DNA of 5,407 nucleotides, taken from contig JAIOQF010000247.1 of assembly GCA_021413535.1 (NCBI GenBank), positions 1 through 5,407 on the forward strand, read 5' to 3'. Every line of letters begins with the position of its first letter. The stretch's first letter is position 1. Source of the DNA: Verrucomicrobiota bacterium (GTDB lineage Bacteria; Verrucomicrobiota; Verrucomicrobiia; Verrucomicrobiales; Verrucomicrobiaceae). The notes beneath the pieces were generated by a model. That model was not told the origin of the DNA, did no database searches, and saw only the letters and a list, made by a program, of their open reading frames with translations. A program made the position numbers and the translations under genes. Shown here piece by piece: positions 1 to 4,543 of this stretch.

Positions 1-799
1 GGTTGCCCAGGGAAATCCATTCATCCTCGAAAGCGAAGTTGTCCGGCGTATCGCTCAGGAGATAGACGGTGTTCTTGCCGACGAAGAGCGGATAGACGTT
101 GTGCCGCTCGATGATGTGCGCCGGAAACATGGTCTGGCGGGGAGCTTCCGCGGCATTGTAAGCGTGCGCCTTGCCATCGCTTTGAAGCCGGGCCAGGGCG
201 ACGCCAAAATTGCGGCCCATGCCGTTGAAGTCGGCCACGGTAAGCTTGTCTTTTTTTTCCTTCGCAGCGTCGTAGTAGGCCTTGAGCTTGGTGATTTCAC
301 TGGGCTCGTAGGGATAGTTTTGCAGGAGCCATTGGAAGATTCCATCCAAGTCCATCGCGCGGAACGAGGGAACCTTGAGCGACTCGATGGGATTCTGCGC
401 GGGCAGGGGCGGAGTGGAAAAGCGCTGAACGAGATCCTGGCGGGTGCGGCTATATTGATCGATCGAGATGAGAACCCGGATGGTCAGCGCCAGGGGCACT
501 CCCCACATGTCGCCGGCCTCGGGGTTGTGATGCGCCATGATGAGAATCGGACCGACAGACGCCACTGGCAGCCAGGGTTCCGCAGTCTTCGGCATGCGTC
601 CGAGTTTTCGCGCGACTTTCTCCGCATCCGGTGTGCAGCTTTCCCGCAGAAGCGTCACCGGGATCAAGCCCGATTGCAGGGCGATGCCCTCAAACGTGAG
701 CACGGCTTCATCGCGGGTCTTCCAGATGGTATCGACGATTTCTCGTGATATTTTCTCTTGAAGATTTTCGGCTTCAGCTGTGGTGGTGGAGGCTGTCAT
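1..799 (-). CDS. Uncharacterised protein, 3'-partial; possible N-terminal part of a GspE/PilB-like assembly ATPase
   Basis: Read by hand on the minus strand, an open frame runs from ATG at 799-797 through the left edge: 266 codons with no stop, so the C-terminus is missing. It begins MTASTTTAEAENLQEKIS and looks soluble, with no signal peptide or membrane segment. An N-terminal part (about residues 30-125) holds EGIALQSGLI, GPILIMAHHNP, WGVPLAL and QYSRTRQDL. A charged stretch (165-188, KAYYDAAKEKKDK) follows, then a block near 226-262 (HNVYPLFVGKNTVYLLSDTPDN) whose hydrophobic pattern recalls the 'H-x-V-x-Pl ... sDP-n' style of N-terminal GspE/MshEN domains. No Walker A motif is visible; it would lie beyond the edge. 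It starts 28 nt after the last pseudopilin stop and is probably co-transcribed with it. The gene is well supported by length, codon pattern and context. The ATPase idea is inference from a weak resemblance plus neighbourhood, and another pilus accessory protein is equally possible. No Shine-Dalgarno precedes the ATG. Confidence 0.8.
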   Translation of the reverse strand, partial: MTASTTTAEAENLQEKISREIVDTIWKTRDEAVLTFEGIALQSGLIPVTLLRESCTPDAEKVARKLGRMPKTAEPWLPVASVGPILIMAHHNPEAGDMWGVPLALTIRVLISIDQYSRTRQDLVQRFSTPPLPAQNPIESLKVPSFRAMDLDGIFQWLLQNYPYEPSEITKLKAYYDAAKEKKDKLTVADFNGMGRNFGVALARLQSDGKAHAYNAAEAPRQTMFPAHIIERHNVYPLFVGKNTVYLLSDTPDNFAFEDEWISLGN

Positions 800-827
800 C
801 GCAATGAAAGTGAGGAGAAAGGGCGGC

Positions 828-1322
828 TTAACTGCCAGCCATTGTGTAGCCCTGGGTGTAGGTGTAGGGCGTGCCCATGACGGCGGTTTTGAAATCAACT
901 TTCAAACCGGTGCCTTCAGTTGCAGGGGCGAGCAGAATGAAGAGCGTGCCCTTCCACTGGAGGCGAAAGTCGCTGGTGCTGCTGGAAGCCACGGGATTCC
1001 ACCTCTTGTTGATGTAAGGTGAACCGACCTTGGGATTTAGCGGATTCCGATATTGCAAAGTGCGGATGATGGCTAATTCGGTCGTGGCATAGATGTCTGA
1101 TACAGGGGGGACGTTCAGCTCGTAGTTGCACTCATTAAAGCGGTGCACTGCGGTGTTCACGGTTTCCAGCAGAGAGCTGGCCACGGTGTCCTGCGAGGCG
1201 CCAAAGTAGGAGGTGAAGGAAGTGAGCGCCACTTTCAAGAGGATGGCGACGATGCTGATGGAAATGAGCAGCTCCACGAGGGACATCCCGCGGCGAGTGG
1301 TGCTGGAGGTTCCCGTTTTCAT
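828..1322 (-). CDS. Pseudopilin-like protein (class III prepilin leader), third of the minor-type trio
   Basis: A 164-aa protein with a short basic leader (MKTGTSSTTRRG) and a prepilin peptidase site G12/M13, then MSLVELLISISIVAILL. Glu17 is the conserved Glu at +5, which aligns subunits during fibre assembly. The hydrophobic helix spans about residues 13-35. Methionine at mature position +1 is a less common but accepted residue. The globular part (40-164) is aromatic and polar (VHRFNECNYELNVPP, PYINKRWNP, YTYTQGYTMAGS), has one Cys and shows no obvious family signature such as the GspG calcium site. It would be inserted in the inner membrane and cleaved and methylated by a PilD-type peptidase. 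It starts 9 nt after the previous pseudopilin stop, in the same reading frame; the intervening bases are GC-rich and contain no ribosome binding site. Membership of the type IV pilin/pseudopilin superfamily is firm. Which subunit it is (H, I, J-like or other) cannot be told. Confidence 0.88.
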   Translation of the reverse strand: MKTGTSSTTRRGMSLVELLISISIVAILLKVALTSFTSYFGASQDTVASSLLETVNTAVHRFNECNYELNVPPVSDIYATTELAIIRTLQYRNPLNPKVGSPYINKRWNPVASSSTSDFRLQWKGTLFILLAPATEGTGLKVDFKTAVMGTPYTYTQGYTMAGS

Positions 1323-1331
1323 GCGCGCAGC

Positions 1332-1736
1332 TCAGTAGGCGATGACGGTGGTGCCCTGGGACAGAGTCACCTTTTGCAGCGGATCGATGGAGTTGAACAC
1401 GATGGAATAGCCGCTGGGGATGTAGTCCGTCAGATTGACCTGGGAAAAGGCGAGGTAGGGCGCGAGCAGGGCATATTTGGCCTGGGCCGTGCTGGAGCCG
1501 GCAAAGTCGGCGGCGGCCTGAACACGTCCGCGCACCTGGATGTAGGTGGCCATGGACATGTTGATGGATTCGCAACGGGCGATGGCCAGATTGCGCTCGG
1601 AGTCGGAGCGCATCTTGATGAGGTTGGGCAGCGCGAGGAAGGAGATCACGCCGATGATGGCGACAGCGGCCAGCATTTCGACCAGCGAGAAGCCGGCGGC
1701 GGACTTTGATCTGACTGTGGTGGTGGTTGGGTGCAT
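1332..1736 (-). CDS. Pseudopilin-like protein (class III prepilin leader), second of the minor-type trio
   Basis: A 134-aa prepilin-like protein. The leader MHPTTTTVRSKSAAG is followed by FSLVEMLAAVAIIGVISFLALPN, with the cleavage site at G15/F16 and Glu20 at mature +5. The 'ALPN' end of the helix, with proline at mature +22, matches the classic pilin/GspG-type N-terminal helix. After it come a charged amphipathic helix (MRSDSERNLAIARCESINM, about 42-60) and a small globular part with PYLAFSQVNLTDYIPSGYS and IDPLQKVTLSQGTTVIAY. A single Cys makes the disulfide loop of type IVa pilins unlikely. The ATG lies 9 nt after the upstream stop; those bases are CCCCGGTTT, so there is no Shine-Dalgarno, and translation could be coupled. 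It resembles the next gene in size and layout but is not a close copy. Role inferred: minor subunit of the pseudopilus or pilus built from this locus. Confidence 0.88.
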   Translation of the reverse strand: MHPTTTTVRSKSAAGFSLVEMLAAVAIIGVISFLALPNLIKMRSDSERNLAIARCESINMSMATYIQVRGRVQAAADFAGSSTAQAKYALLAPYLAFSQVNLTDYIPSGYSIVFNSIDPLQKVTLSQGTTVIAY

Positions 1737-1745
1737 AAACCGGGG

Positions 1746-2216
1746 TTATTTTGCGTTCAGGGTGACCTGGGGATAACTGTTCGCGGCCCAATCAGGAAAG
1801 GCGATGTATTGCTTGGTGGTGTTGAGCGCGTCGCTCAAAATTTGAGTAGATGAACTGTAGGTCGTGAAATAGGAAGTGGTGTTGGAGTCGAGATAGGGAG
1901 AGATGAGGTTGAAGCGTGCGAGGTTTCCAGTCACGGCGTTGTAGGCGGTCTGGATTTGGGCGATGGTGCGCGGGCGGCCGGTGCCGAGGGTGGCGCTGAT
2001 CACGTCGGTGCGGTTGGACTCGCCATTGACCCAGGCATTCAGGGCGCTCTGGAGCGTAGCCTGCTGCTGGCGGGAGACGATGCGGGCGGAATCCGTTCCA
2101 GCATTTGAAAACGCGGAGATCACCAGCGTGGCCATCATCGCCATGATGGCGATGGTCATCAGGGCTTCGATGAAGGTGAAACCGGCGGGGCGGCGGATGG
2201 TTCGCAGAGCAGTCAT
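1746..2216 (-). CDS. Pseudopilin-like protein (class III prepilin leader), first of the minor-type trio
   Basis: A 156-aa prepilin-like protein. The basic leader MTALRTIRRPAG is cleaved at G12/F13, and the mature N-terminus is FTFIEALMTIAIMAMMATLV with Glu17 at +5. The helix is unusually rich in methionine and lacks the proline at +22 found in the neighbouring pilins, suggesting a straighter helix. The remainder has an amphipathic helix with ARIVSRQQQATLQSALNAWV (about 44-63), then a Ser/Thr/Tyr-rich region (YLDSNTTSYFTTYSSST) and a PDWAANSYPQVTLNAK tail. It is the first gene after the strong terminator at 2251-2287, with about 40 nt between terminator and ATG. It must therefore depend on read-through or on a promoter buried in the preceding gene. 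The bases before the ATG (CCGCTCCACCCACC) contain no Shine-Dalgarno. Superfamily membership is firm; the exact subunit type is not assignable. Confidence 0.88.
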   Translation of the reverse strand: MTALRTIRRPAGFTFIEALMTIAIMAMMATLVISAFSNAGTDSARIVSRQQQATLQSALNAWVNGESNRTDVISATLGTGRPRTIAQIQTAYNAVTGNLARFNLISPYLDSNTTSYFTTYSSSTQILSDALNTTKQYIAFPDWAANSYPQVTLNAK

Positions 2217-2250
2217 GGTGGGTGGAGCGGTGGTCGATGAAAGCTTCTAA

Positions 2251-2287
2251 GAAAAAGCGGGCCTGACGCGTGAGCGTCAGGCCCGCT
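2251..2287 (-). terminator. Rho-independent terminator after the second pilin gene
   Basis: A perfect 13-bp inverted repeat (2257-2269 with 2274-2286) encloses a 4-nt loop, plus one flanking A-T pair. In the minus-strand sense the stem is followed directly by TTTTTCTT, the U-tract expected of an intrinsic terminator. It lies about 30 nt after the stop codon of the 2688-2317 pilin gene and 40 nt before the next ATG. On the plus strand there is no T-run after the stem, so it works in one direction only. It should separate high-level pilin expression from the three pseudopilin genes downstream, or let only a fraction of transcripts pass. Confidence 0.92.
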
Positions 2288-2316
2288 CAAGGGTGCACTA
2301 CTAGAGTGCGGTCAGA

Positions 2317-2688
2317 TTACGGAGTGTAAACACCGGAGGCGGACAGGTAGCCCGCAGCGCCGGTCTTCGAAGCAGCGTCAAGGCCGCCAACGGAGAACGA
2401 TCCAACGCTCGTGTTGGTGTTGCCCTGGCTGACTTGGTCGATCACAGCAGCAGCACCCGTTTCGGTGCTCGAAGGCCAGGTCGCGCCAGCGGCGTTGCCA
2501 GTGGCGTAGACGGAAGCGATGTTCTGCGCATTGCGCTTGTTGGTGGCCGTCTGGGCCGAGGTGTTGATCGATCCGATGCTTGGGATCGCGATGGCGGCGA
2601 TGATGCCGATCACAGCGATAACGACGAGCATTTCCACGAGGCTGAAGCCCTTAGCGAGCACGTTCTTGGTGTTGAGTTGGGTTTTCAT
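2317..2688 (-). CDS. Short type IV pilin / GspG-like pilin, probably an abundant subunit
   Basis: A 123-aa prepilin. The leader MKTQLNTKNVLAKG is cleaved at G14/F15, giving FSLVEMLVVIAVIGIIAAIA with Glu19 at +5 and then IPSIGS. After the hydrophobic helix comes TNKRNAQNIASVYATGNAAG-ATW (about 53-75), a block shared with the upstream paralogue. I associate it with the expanded pilin family of Verrucomicrobiota (from memory). The mature protein is only about 109 residues, rich in Gly, Ala, Ser and Thr, with no Cys and a compact head ending in YLSASGVYTP. Its leader is a long CA-rich, U-poor stretch without a Shine-Dalgarno, and the gene ends in a strong intrinsic terminator. Both fit high expression of a major subunit, which is inference. 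It lies 170 nt after the upstream paralogue. No convincing promoter of its own is seen in that gap, so it is probably transcribed from the promoter upstream of 3263. Confidence 0.92.
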   Translation of the reverse strand: MKTQLNTKNVLAKGFSLVEMLVVIAVIGIIAAIAIPSIGSINTSAQTATNKRNAQNIASVYATGNAAGATWPSSTETGAAAVIDQVSQGNTNTSVGSFSVGGLDAASKTGAAGYLSASGVYTP

Positions 2689-2815
2689 ATTATGTTTTGT
2701 GTGTTTCAGGTTTTGTTTTGTTGTTTTGTTTTTTCCTTGGCGATGTCAGTTCAGGCTGACAAATCGTTGCTTTTGGTTGTCTGGTTTCTTTTGTCTTTTG
2801 TCTTGCTGAGGGCAT
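2689..2815 (-). promoter_or_regulatory. CA-rich, U-poor untranslated leader of the 2688-2317 pilin gene
   Basis: In the mRNA sense this stretch is built from repeated CAAAA/AAGACAAA words and has very few U residues (for example ACAAAACAACAAAACAAAAC). It ends CACACAAAACATAAT just before the ATG. The only Shine-Dalgarno-like string (AAGGA) lies about 50 nt upstream, too far to act. Such unstructured A/CA-rich leaders are known to favour SD-independent initiation and S1 binding. A small 6-bp hairpin (2744-2749 with 2756-2761) sits at the upstream side of the CA-rich core. The function is inferred from composition only. Confidence 0.45.
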
Positions 2816-2820
2816 TGGCC

Positions 2821-2841
2821 CCCGGCAAATTTTTGTCCGGG
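2821..2841 (-). other. Intergenic hairpin between the two short pilin genes
   Basis: Inverted repeat: CCCGG (2821-2825) pairs with CCGGG (2837-2841) and CAAA (2826-2829) with TTTG (2832-2835), leaving one bulged base and a 2-nt loop. It begins 17 nt after the TAA of the upstream pilin gene. No U-tract follows it in the direction of transcription, so it is not a complete intrinsic terminator. It could protect the 3' end of the upstream message, act as a partial attenuator or mark a processing site; nothing in the sequence decides between these. Confidence 0.45.
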
Positions 2842-2858
2842 AGGAAAATTGTTACTGA

Positions 2859-3263
2859 TTAGCTACCCGACTGGGCACCGGTTCGGTCGTAGAAGAGGTT
2901 GTTATCGGAATCTTTACCGATGTAGACGTAGGCGCTGGTCAGGTCGGTGCCGGAGACATTGGGAACTTTAAAGGTCTTGCCAACGAAGGCACCGTCAGCC
3001 GGAGCTTGACCGGTGATAACGCTACCGACGAGCAGGTTCCGGGTGGTTCCCGTCCAAGTAACGCCAGCCGCCTGGCCAGCTGCGAACATCGAGCAAATGC
3101 TCTGTGCGTTGCGCTGAGCAGCGGCGGATTTGGCGGCGGTCGTGATGGAACCGATGTTCGGAATCGCAATGGACGCGATGATGCCGATGACGGCAATGAC
3201 CGTCAGCAATTCCACAAGGCTGAAGCCTCGGGACGAGCGGGTGGGTTTTGAATGAGTGTTCAT
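2859..3263 (-). CDS. Short type IV pilin / GspG-like pilin, paralogue of the next gene
   Basis: A 134-aa prepilin. The basic leader MNTHSKPTRSSRG is cleaved at G13/F14, giving FSLVELLTVIAVIGIIASIA with Glu18 at +5, then IPNIGS with proline at +22. The block AAAQRNAQSICSMFAAGQAAG-VTW (about 47-70) lines up with the same block in the downstream gene, so the two are clearly paralogues. The C-terminal half (GKTFKVPNVSGTDLTSAYVYIGKDSDNNLFYDRTGAQSGS) is a small beta-type head. Its Asp-rich DSDNN loop could bind a metal, as the Ca2+ site of GspG does, but the spacing does not let me claim that site. This is the first pilin after the 1.2-kb gene-free stretch, with a good promoter about 160 nt upstream. 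The ATG is preceded by ATCAACCCCC, which is not a Shine-Dalgarno. The ATG choice is supported by the normal length of the basic leader. Confidence 0.92.
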   Translation of the reverse strand: MNTHSKPTRSSRGFSLVELLTVIAVIGIIASIAIPNIGSITTAAKSAAAQRNAQSICSMFAAGQAAGVTWTGTTRNLLVGSVITGQAPADGAFVGKTFKVPNVSGTDLTSAYVYIGKDSDNNLFYDRTGAQSGS

Positions 3264-3280
3264 GGGGGTTGATTTATTTG

Positions 3281-3317
3281 GGGGGCTTTTATTTTTCTGG
3301 GAACGTGGGGGCTTTTA
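3281..3317 (-). repeat. Direct repeat of an 11-bp C-tract word in the pilin leader
   Basis: The word GGGGGCTTTTA (plus strand) occurs at 3281-3291 and again at 3307-3317, a 26-bp period. In the mRNA sense these are two TAAAAGCCCCC words within 60 nt of the pilin ATG, and a third CCCCC abuts the ATG itself. They could be protein-binding sites, for example for an RNA-binding regulator, or simply a local duplication. Confidence 0.4.
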
Positions 3318-3324
3318 CTTTGAG

Positions 3325-3342
3325 GCCGCGGATAGTCGCGGC
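3325..3342 (-). other. Small hairpin in the 5' leader of the first pilin gene
   Basis: GCCGCG (3325-3330) and CGCGGC (3337-3342) form a 6-bp GC-only stem with a 6-nt loop. It lies between the proposed promoter and the ATG, so it would be in the transcript. It has no U-tract and is about 60 nt upstream of the start codon. It might stabilise the 5' end or take part in regulation; no known riboswitch is recognised. Confidence 0.35.
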
Positions 3343-3420
3343 ATTTGAGATGTCTTGTCTGGGTTGTCTTGAAGTCGATCACCGAAGCACCAGAGTTGAT
3401 GTTTCATGATCGTGATAAAT

Positions 3421-3448
3421 ATTATAACCAATATACTGATACGCGCAA
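3421..3448 (-). promoter_or_regulatory. Sigma70-like promoter for the pilin genes
   Basis: On the minus strand TTGCGC (3448-3443) is separated by 16 nt from a perfect TATAAT (3426-3421), in an AT-rich setting with further A/T tracts upstream (3450-3530). Transcription would start near 3414, giving a leader of roughly 150 nt before the pilin ATG at 3263. I looked for a sigma54 GG-N10-GC promoter, common for pilin genes, and saw none in this leader. The -10 match is strong and the -35 only partial (TTG), so this is a good but unproven call. Confidence 0.5.
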
Positions 3449-3757
3449 GAATTATTTCAATAAATCTTAATAAAATATAAGCATCAGTTTAATCAGTCCT
3501 ACTGTAGCTAGGTATATTGACTAAATTTTCCGTTATGTTTGAAGGGGTAAATCGGGGGATTTTGATTGGAAATGGAGGCCGGATGCCCGCGAAACACGTT
3601 AAAAATCACGAAATGACGATCCACTGAGGCCTCACAGTCTGAATCAGAAATCAGCGGCAGGAATCTCACACCAAGCCACAAGACACCAAGCACGAGCCTA
3701 CCAAGGGCTATTTCATCGAAAGAAAGTCTCTCCTCCATGCGATGGGCGATACGATTT
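3449..3757. other. Gene-poor intergenic stretch, AT-rich then ordinary
   Basis: No convincing gene. Positions 3449-3540 are AT-rich and are best read as the upstream element of the pilin promoter. Positions 3508-3738 hold a 76-codon open frame on the minus strand with no ribosome binding site and no recognisable motif. Its centre includes the A/C-rich repetitive text CACACCAAGCCACAAGACAC on the plus strand, a composition I associate with non-coding intergenic debris. I regard the frame as probably not translated. Confidence 0.5.
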
Positions 3758-3828
3758 CGGAGTAAAAATCAACAAACGCGGATCGTTCCCAATATGATTG
3801 TGGAGGGTGGCGTTGCCATCCCGGCCAG

Positions 3829-4169
3829 TAGCGAGGGGTTGAGCGAAGTGATACCGCTCGGAAAGATTATCCACGCGCGCCACATCGCGGAGCGATGCCA
3901 GCCCGATCTGCGATCTTGAGCGTTTAAAGTTATAGTATAGCCGGAATCCCCTACTTCGTTCGTTGTGCGCGCTTCAGCGCGTCGGGGACTTCGCCGTGGT
4001 GAACGCGCTAAAGCGCGCACAACGAACCGGATGAAACGTCGCGGAATGCGGCCATGAAATTATTTAAACTGCTCTAGGAACCCAGTTTCCCTAGAGGCTG
4101 GCATCGCTCCGCGATGCGGAACCAATTTTCATGCATCAAGGGGTGTCGCGTTCGCTCAACCCCTCGCTA
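3829..4169. repeat. Nested inverted-repeat element: two diverged copies of one repeat unit, head to head
   Basis: Three pairs of arms are nested around one centre near 3995. The outer arms 3829-3847 and 4151-4169 are 19/19 identical as reverse complements (TAGCGAGGGGTTGAGCGAA). The middle arms 3883-3903 and 4096-4116 are 21/21 identical (core CATCGCGGAGCGATG). The inner arms 3958-3982 and 4003-4027 pair at 24 of 25. The gaps between outer and middle arms are nearly equal (35 and 34 nt) but differ in sequence, as expected for two old copies of one unit whose palindromic parts are conserved. A weaker match, GAGC-GTTTAAA (near 3919) against its complement near 4064-4074, lies between middle and inner arms. 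It resembles REP/BIME-type extragenic palindromes; no transposase is visible. Confidence 0.7.
3958..4027. repeat. Long hairpin, 25-bp stem, at the centre of the nested repeat
   Basis: Arms 3958-3982 and 4003-4027 are complementary at 24 of 25 positions (single C-A mismatch) around a 20-nt loop. Each arm also carries its own small palindrome (CGCGC-TTCA-GCGCG on the left, CGCGC-TAAA-GCGCG on the right), so either one long stem or two short ones could form. There is no T-run on either side, which argues against a plain terminator. It could be a mobile REP-like unit or a structured RNA end. Confidence 0.75.
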
Positions 4170-4177
4170 CCAGCTAT

Positions 4178-4192
4178 CATCGCGCCGCGATG
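4178..4192. repeat. Third copy of the CATCGC/GCGATG hairpin
   Basis: CATCGC and GCGATG flank a 3-nt spacer (GCC). The same stem occurs at 3883-3897 (spacer GGA) and, as its reverse complement, at 4102-4116 (spacer TCC). The conserved stem with a changing spacer suggests that structure, not sequence, is retained. Confidence 0.6.
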
Positions 4193-4297
4193 CATGAACT
4201 GATCGTTTTTTGTTACTATAATGCTCTATATAATAGCATGATGCGTTCGCGACCCCTTCAGGGCGCTGCACTCCCCCGTCAAATATCCCGGGCCATC

Positions 4298-4414
4298 GCG
4301 CGTTTCGCGCCCAACCTTGAACTGGATTAGTCTCGCGCCTTAAACCACAACAAACACAAGGCTCTCGCAAGCGAGCTTGCATTCAATGAAACCAGTCAGC
4401 AGCCTGCAGGCTGC
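4298..4414. repeat. Series of short palindromes downstream of the small membrane-peptide gene
   Basis: Three separate hairpins are visible: GCGCG-TTT-CGCGC (4298-4310), GCAAGC-GA-GCTTGC (4367-4380) and the 16-bp perfect palindrome GCAGCCTGCAGGCTGC (4399-4414). The last lies 25 nt after the 30-aa ORF and could help end or protect its transcript, but only scattered T residues follow it. The others are probably members of the same extragenic palindrome population as the element at 3829-4169. Confidence 0.55.
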
Positions 4415-4438
4415 ATCAACTCCGCAGTTACCGGCGGC

Positions 4439-4531
4439 TCAGAGTCCGGGGATGGACATTCCGTTCTGAGTCAGAATATTGAGCGCGAGAATGGCGATCG
4501 AGAGAATAAAAATAATCAGTGCGAGTGGCAT
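4439..4531 (-). CDS. Putative 30-aa single-pass membrane peptide
   Basis: Minus-strand frame ATG (4531-4529) to TGA (4441-4439), 30 codons: MPLALIIFILSIAILALN followed by ILTQNGMSIPGL. Residues 2-21 are one continuous hydrophobic helix with almost no charge. It starts 12 nt after the stop of the Pro/Ala-rich protein. Its helix closely resembles that protein's membrane segment: both read PLA-x5-ILSIA-x4-N-x-L (with I or L before the last Leu), identical at about 10 of 20 positions and conservative at most others. The agreement makes a chance ORF unlikely and suggests duplication of the segment or a partner that packs against it. No Shine-Dalgarno precedes it (GATCCACGACCGCC), so translation may be coupled to the gene before. 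Function unknown; confidence is limited by its small size. Confidence 0.6.
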   Translation of the reverse strand: MPLALIIFILSIAILALNILTQNGMSIPGL

Positions 4532-4543
4532 GGCGGTCGTGGA

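Noticed and set aside
101..748. Plus-strand open frame of 215 codons
   Set aside because: It lies wholly opposite the minus-strand gene at 799-1, whose translation has better protein-like composition and fits the direction of the whole block. It shows no recognisable domain.
1143..1709. Plus-strand open frame of 188 codons, and the 218-codon minus frame at 1135-1791
   Set aside because: Both are shadows of the prepilin genes, which have clear cleavage sites and membrane helices. The shadow translations are rich in Gly/His/Asp or Arg/His repeats, typical of wrong frames.
3508..3738. Minus-strand 76-codon open frame in the intergenic region
   Set aside because: It has no ribosome binding site, no recognised domain and repetitive A/C-rich text in its middle, and it ends inside AT-rich promoter sequence. 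It could be a real orphan, but nothing supports it.
3829..4169. Insertion sequence with terminal inverted repeats
   Set aside because: No transposase frame lies between the arms, and three nested pairs do not fit a simple IS. A non-autonomous MITE or REP-like element remains possible.
3737..4382. Short open frames on both strands across the palindrome-rich block (60, 83 and 71 codons)
   Set aside because: They are made largely of the inverted repeats themselves, are rich in Arg and have no start signals.
3829..4414. Possible CRISPR array
   Set aside because: The repeats are few, inverted instead of direct, and not separated by regular spacers.
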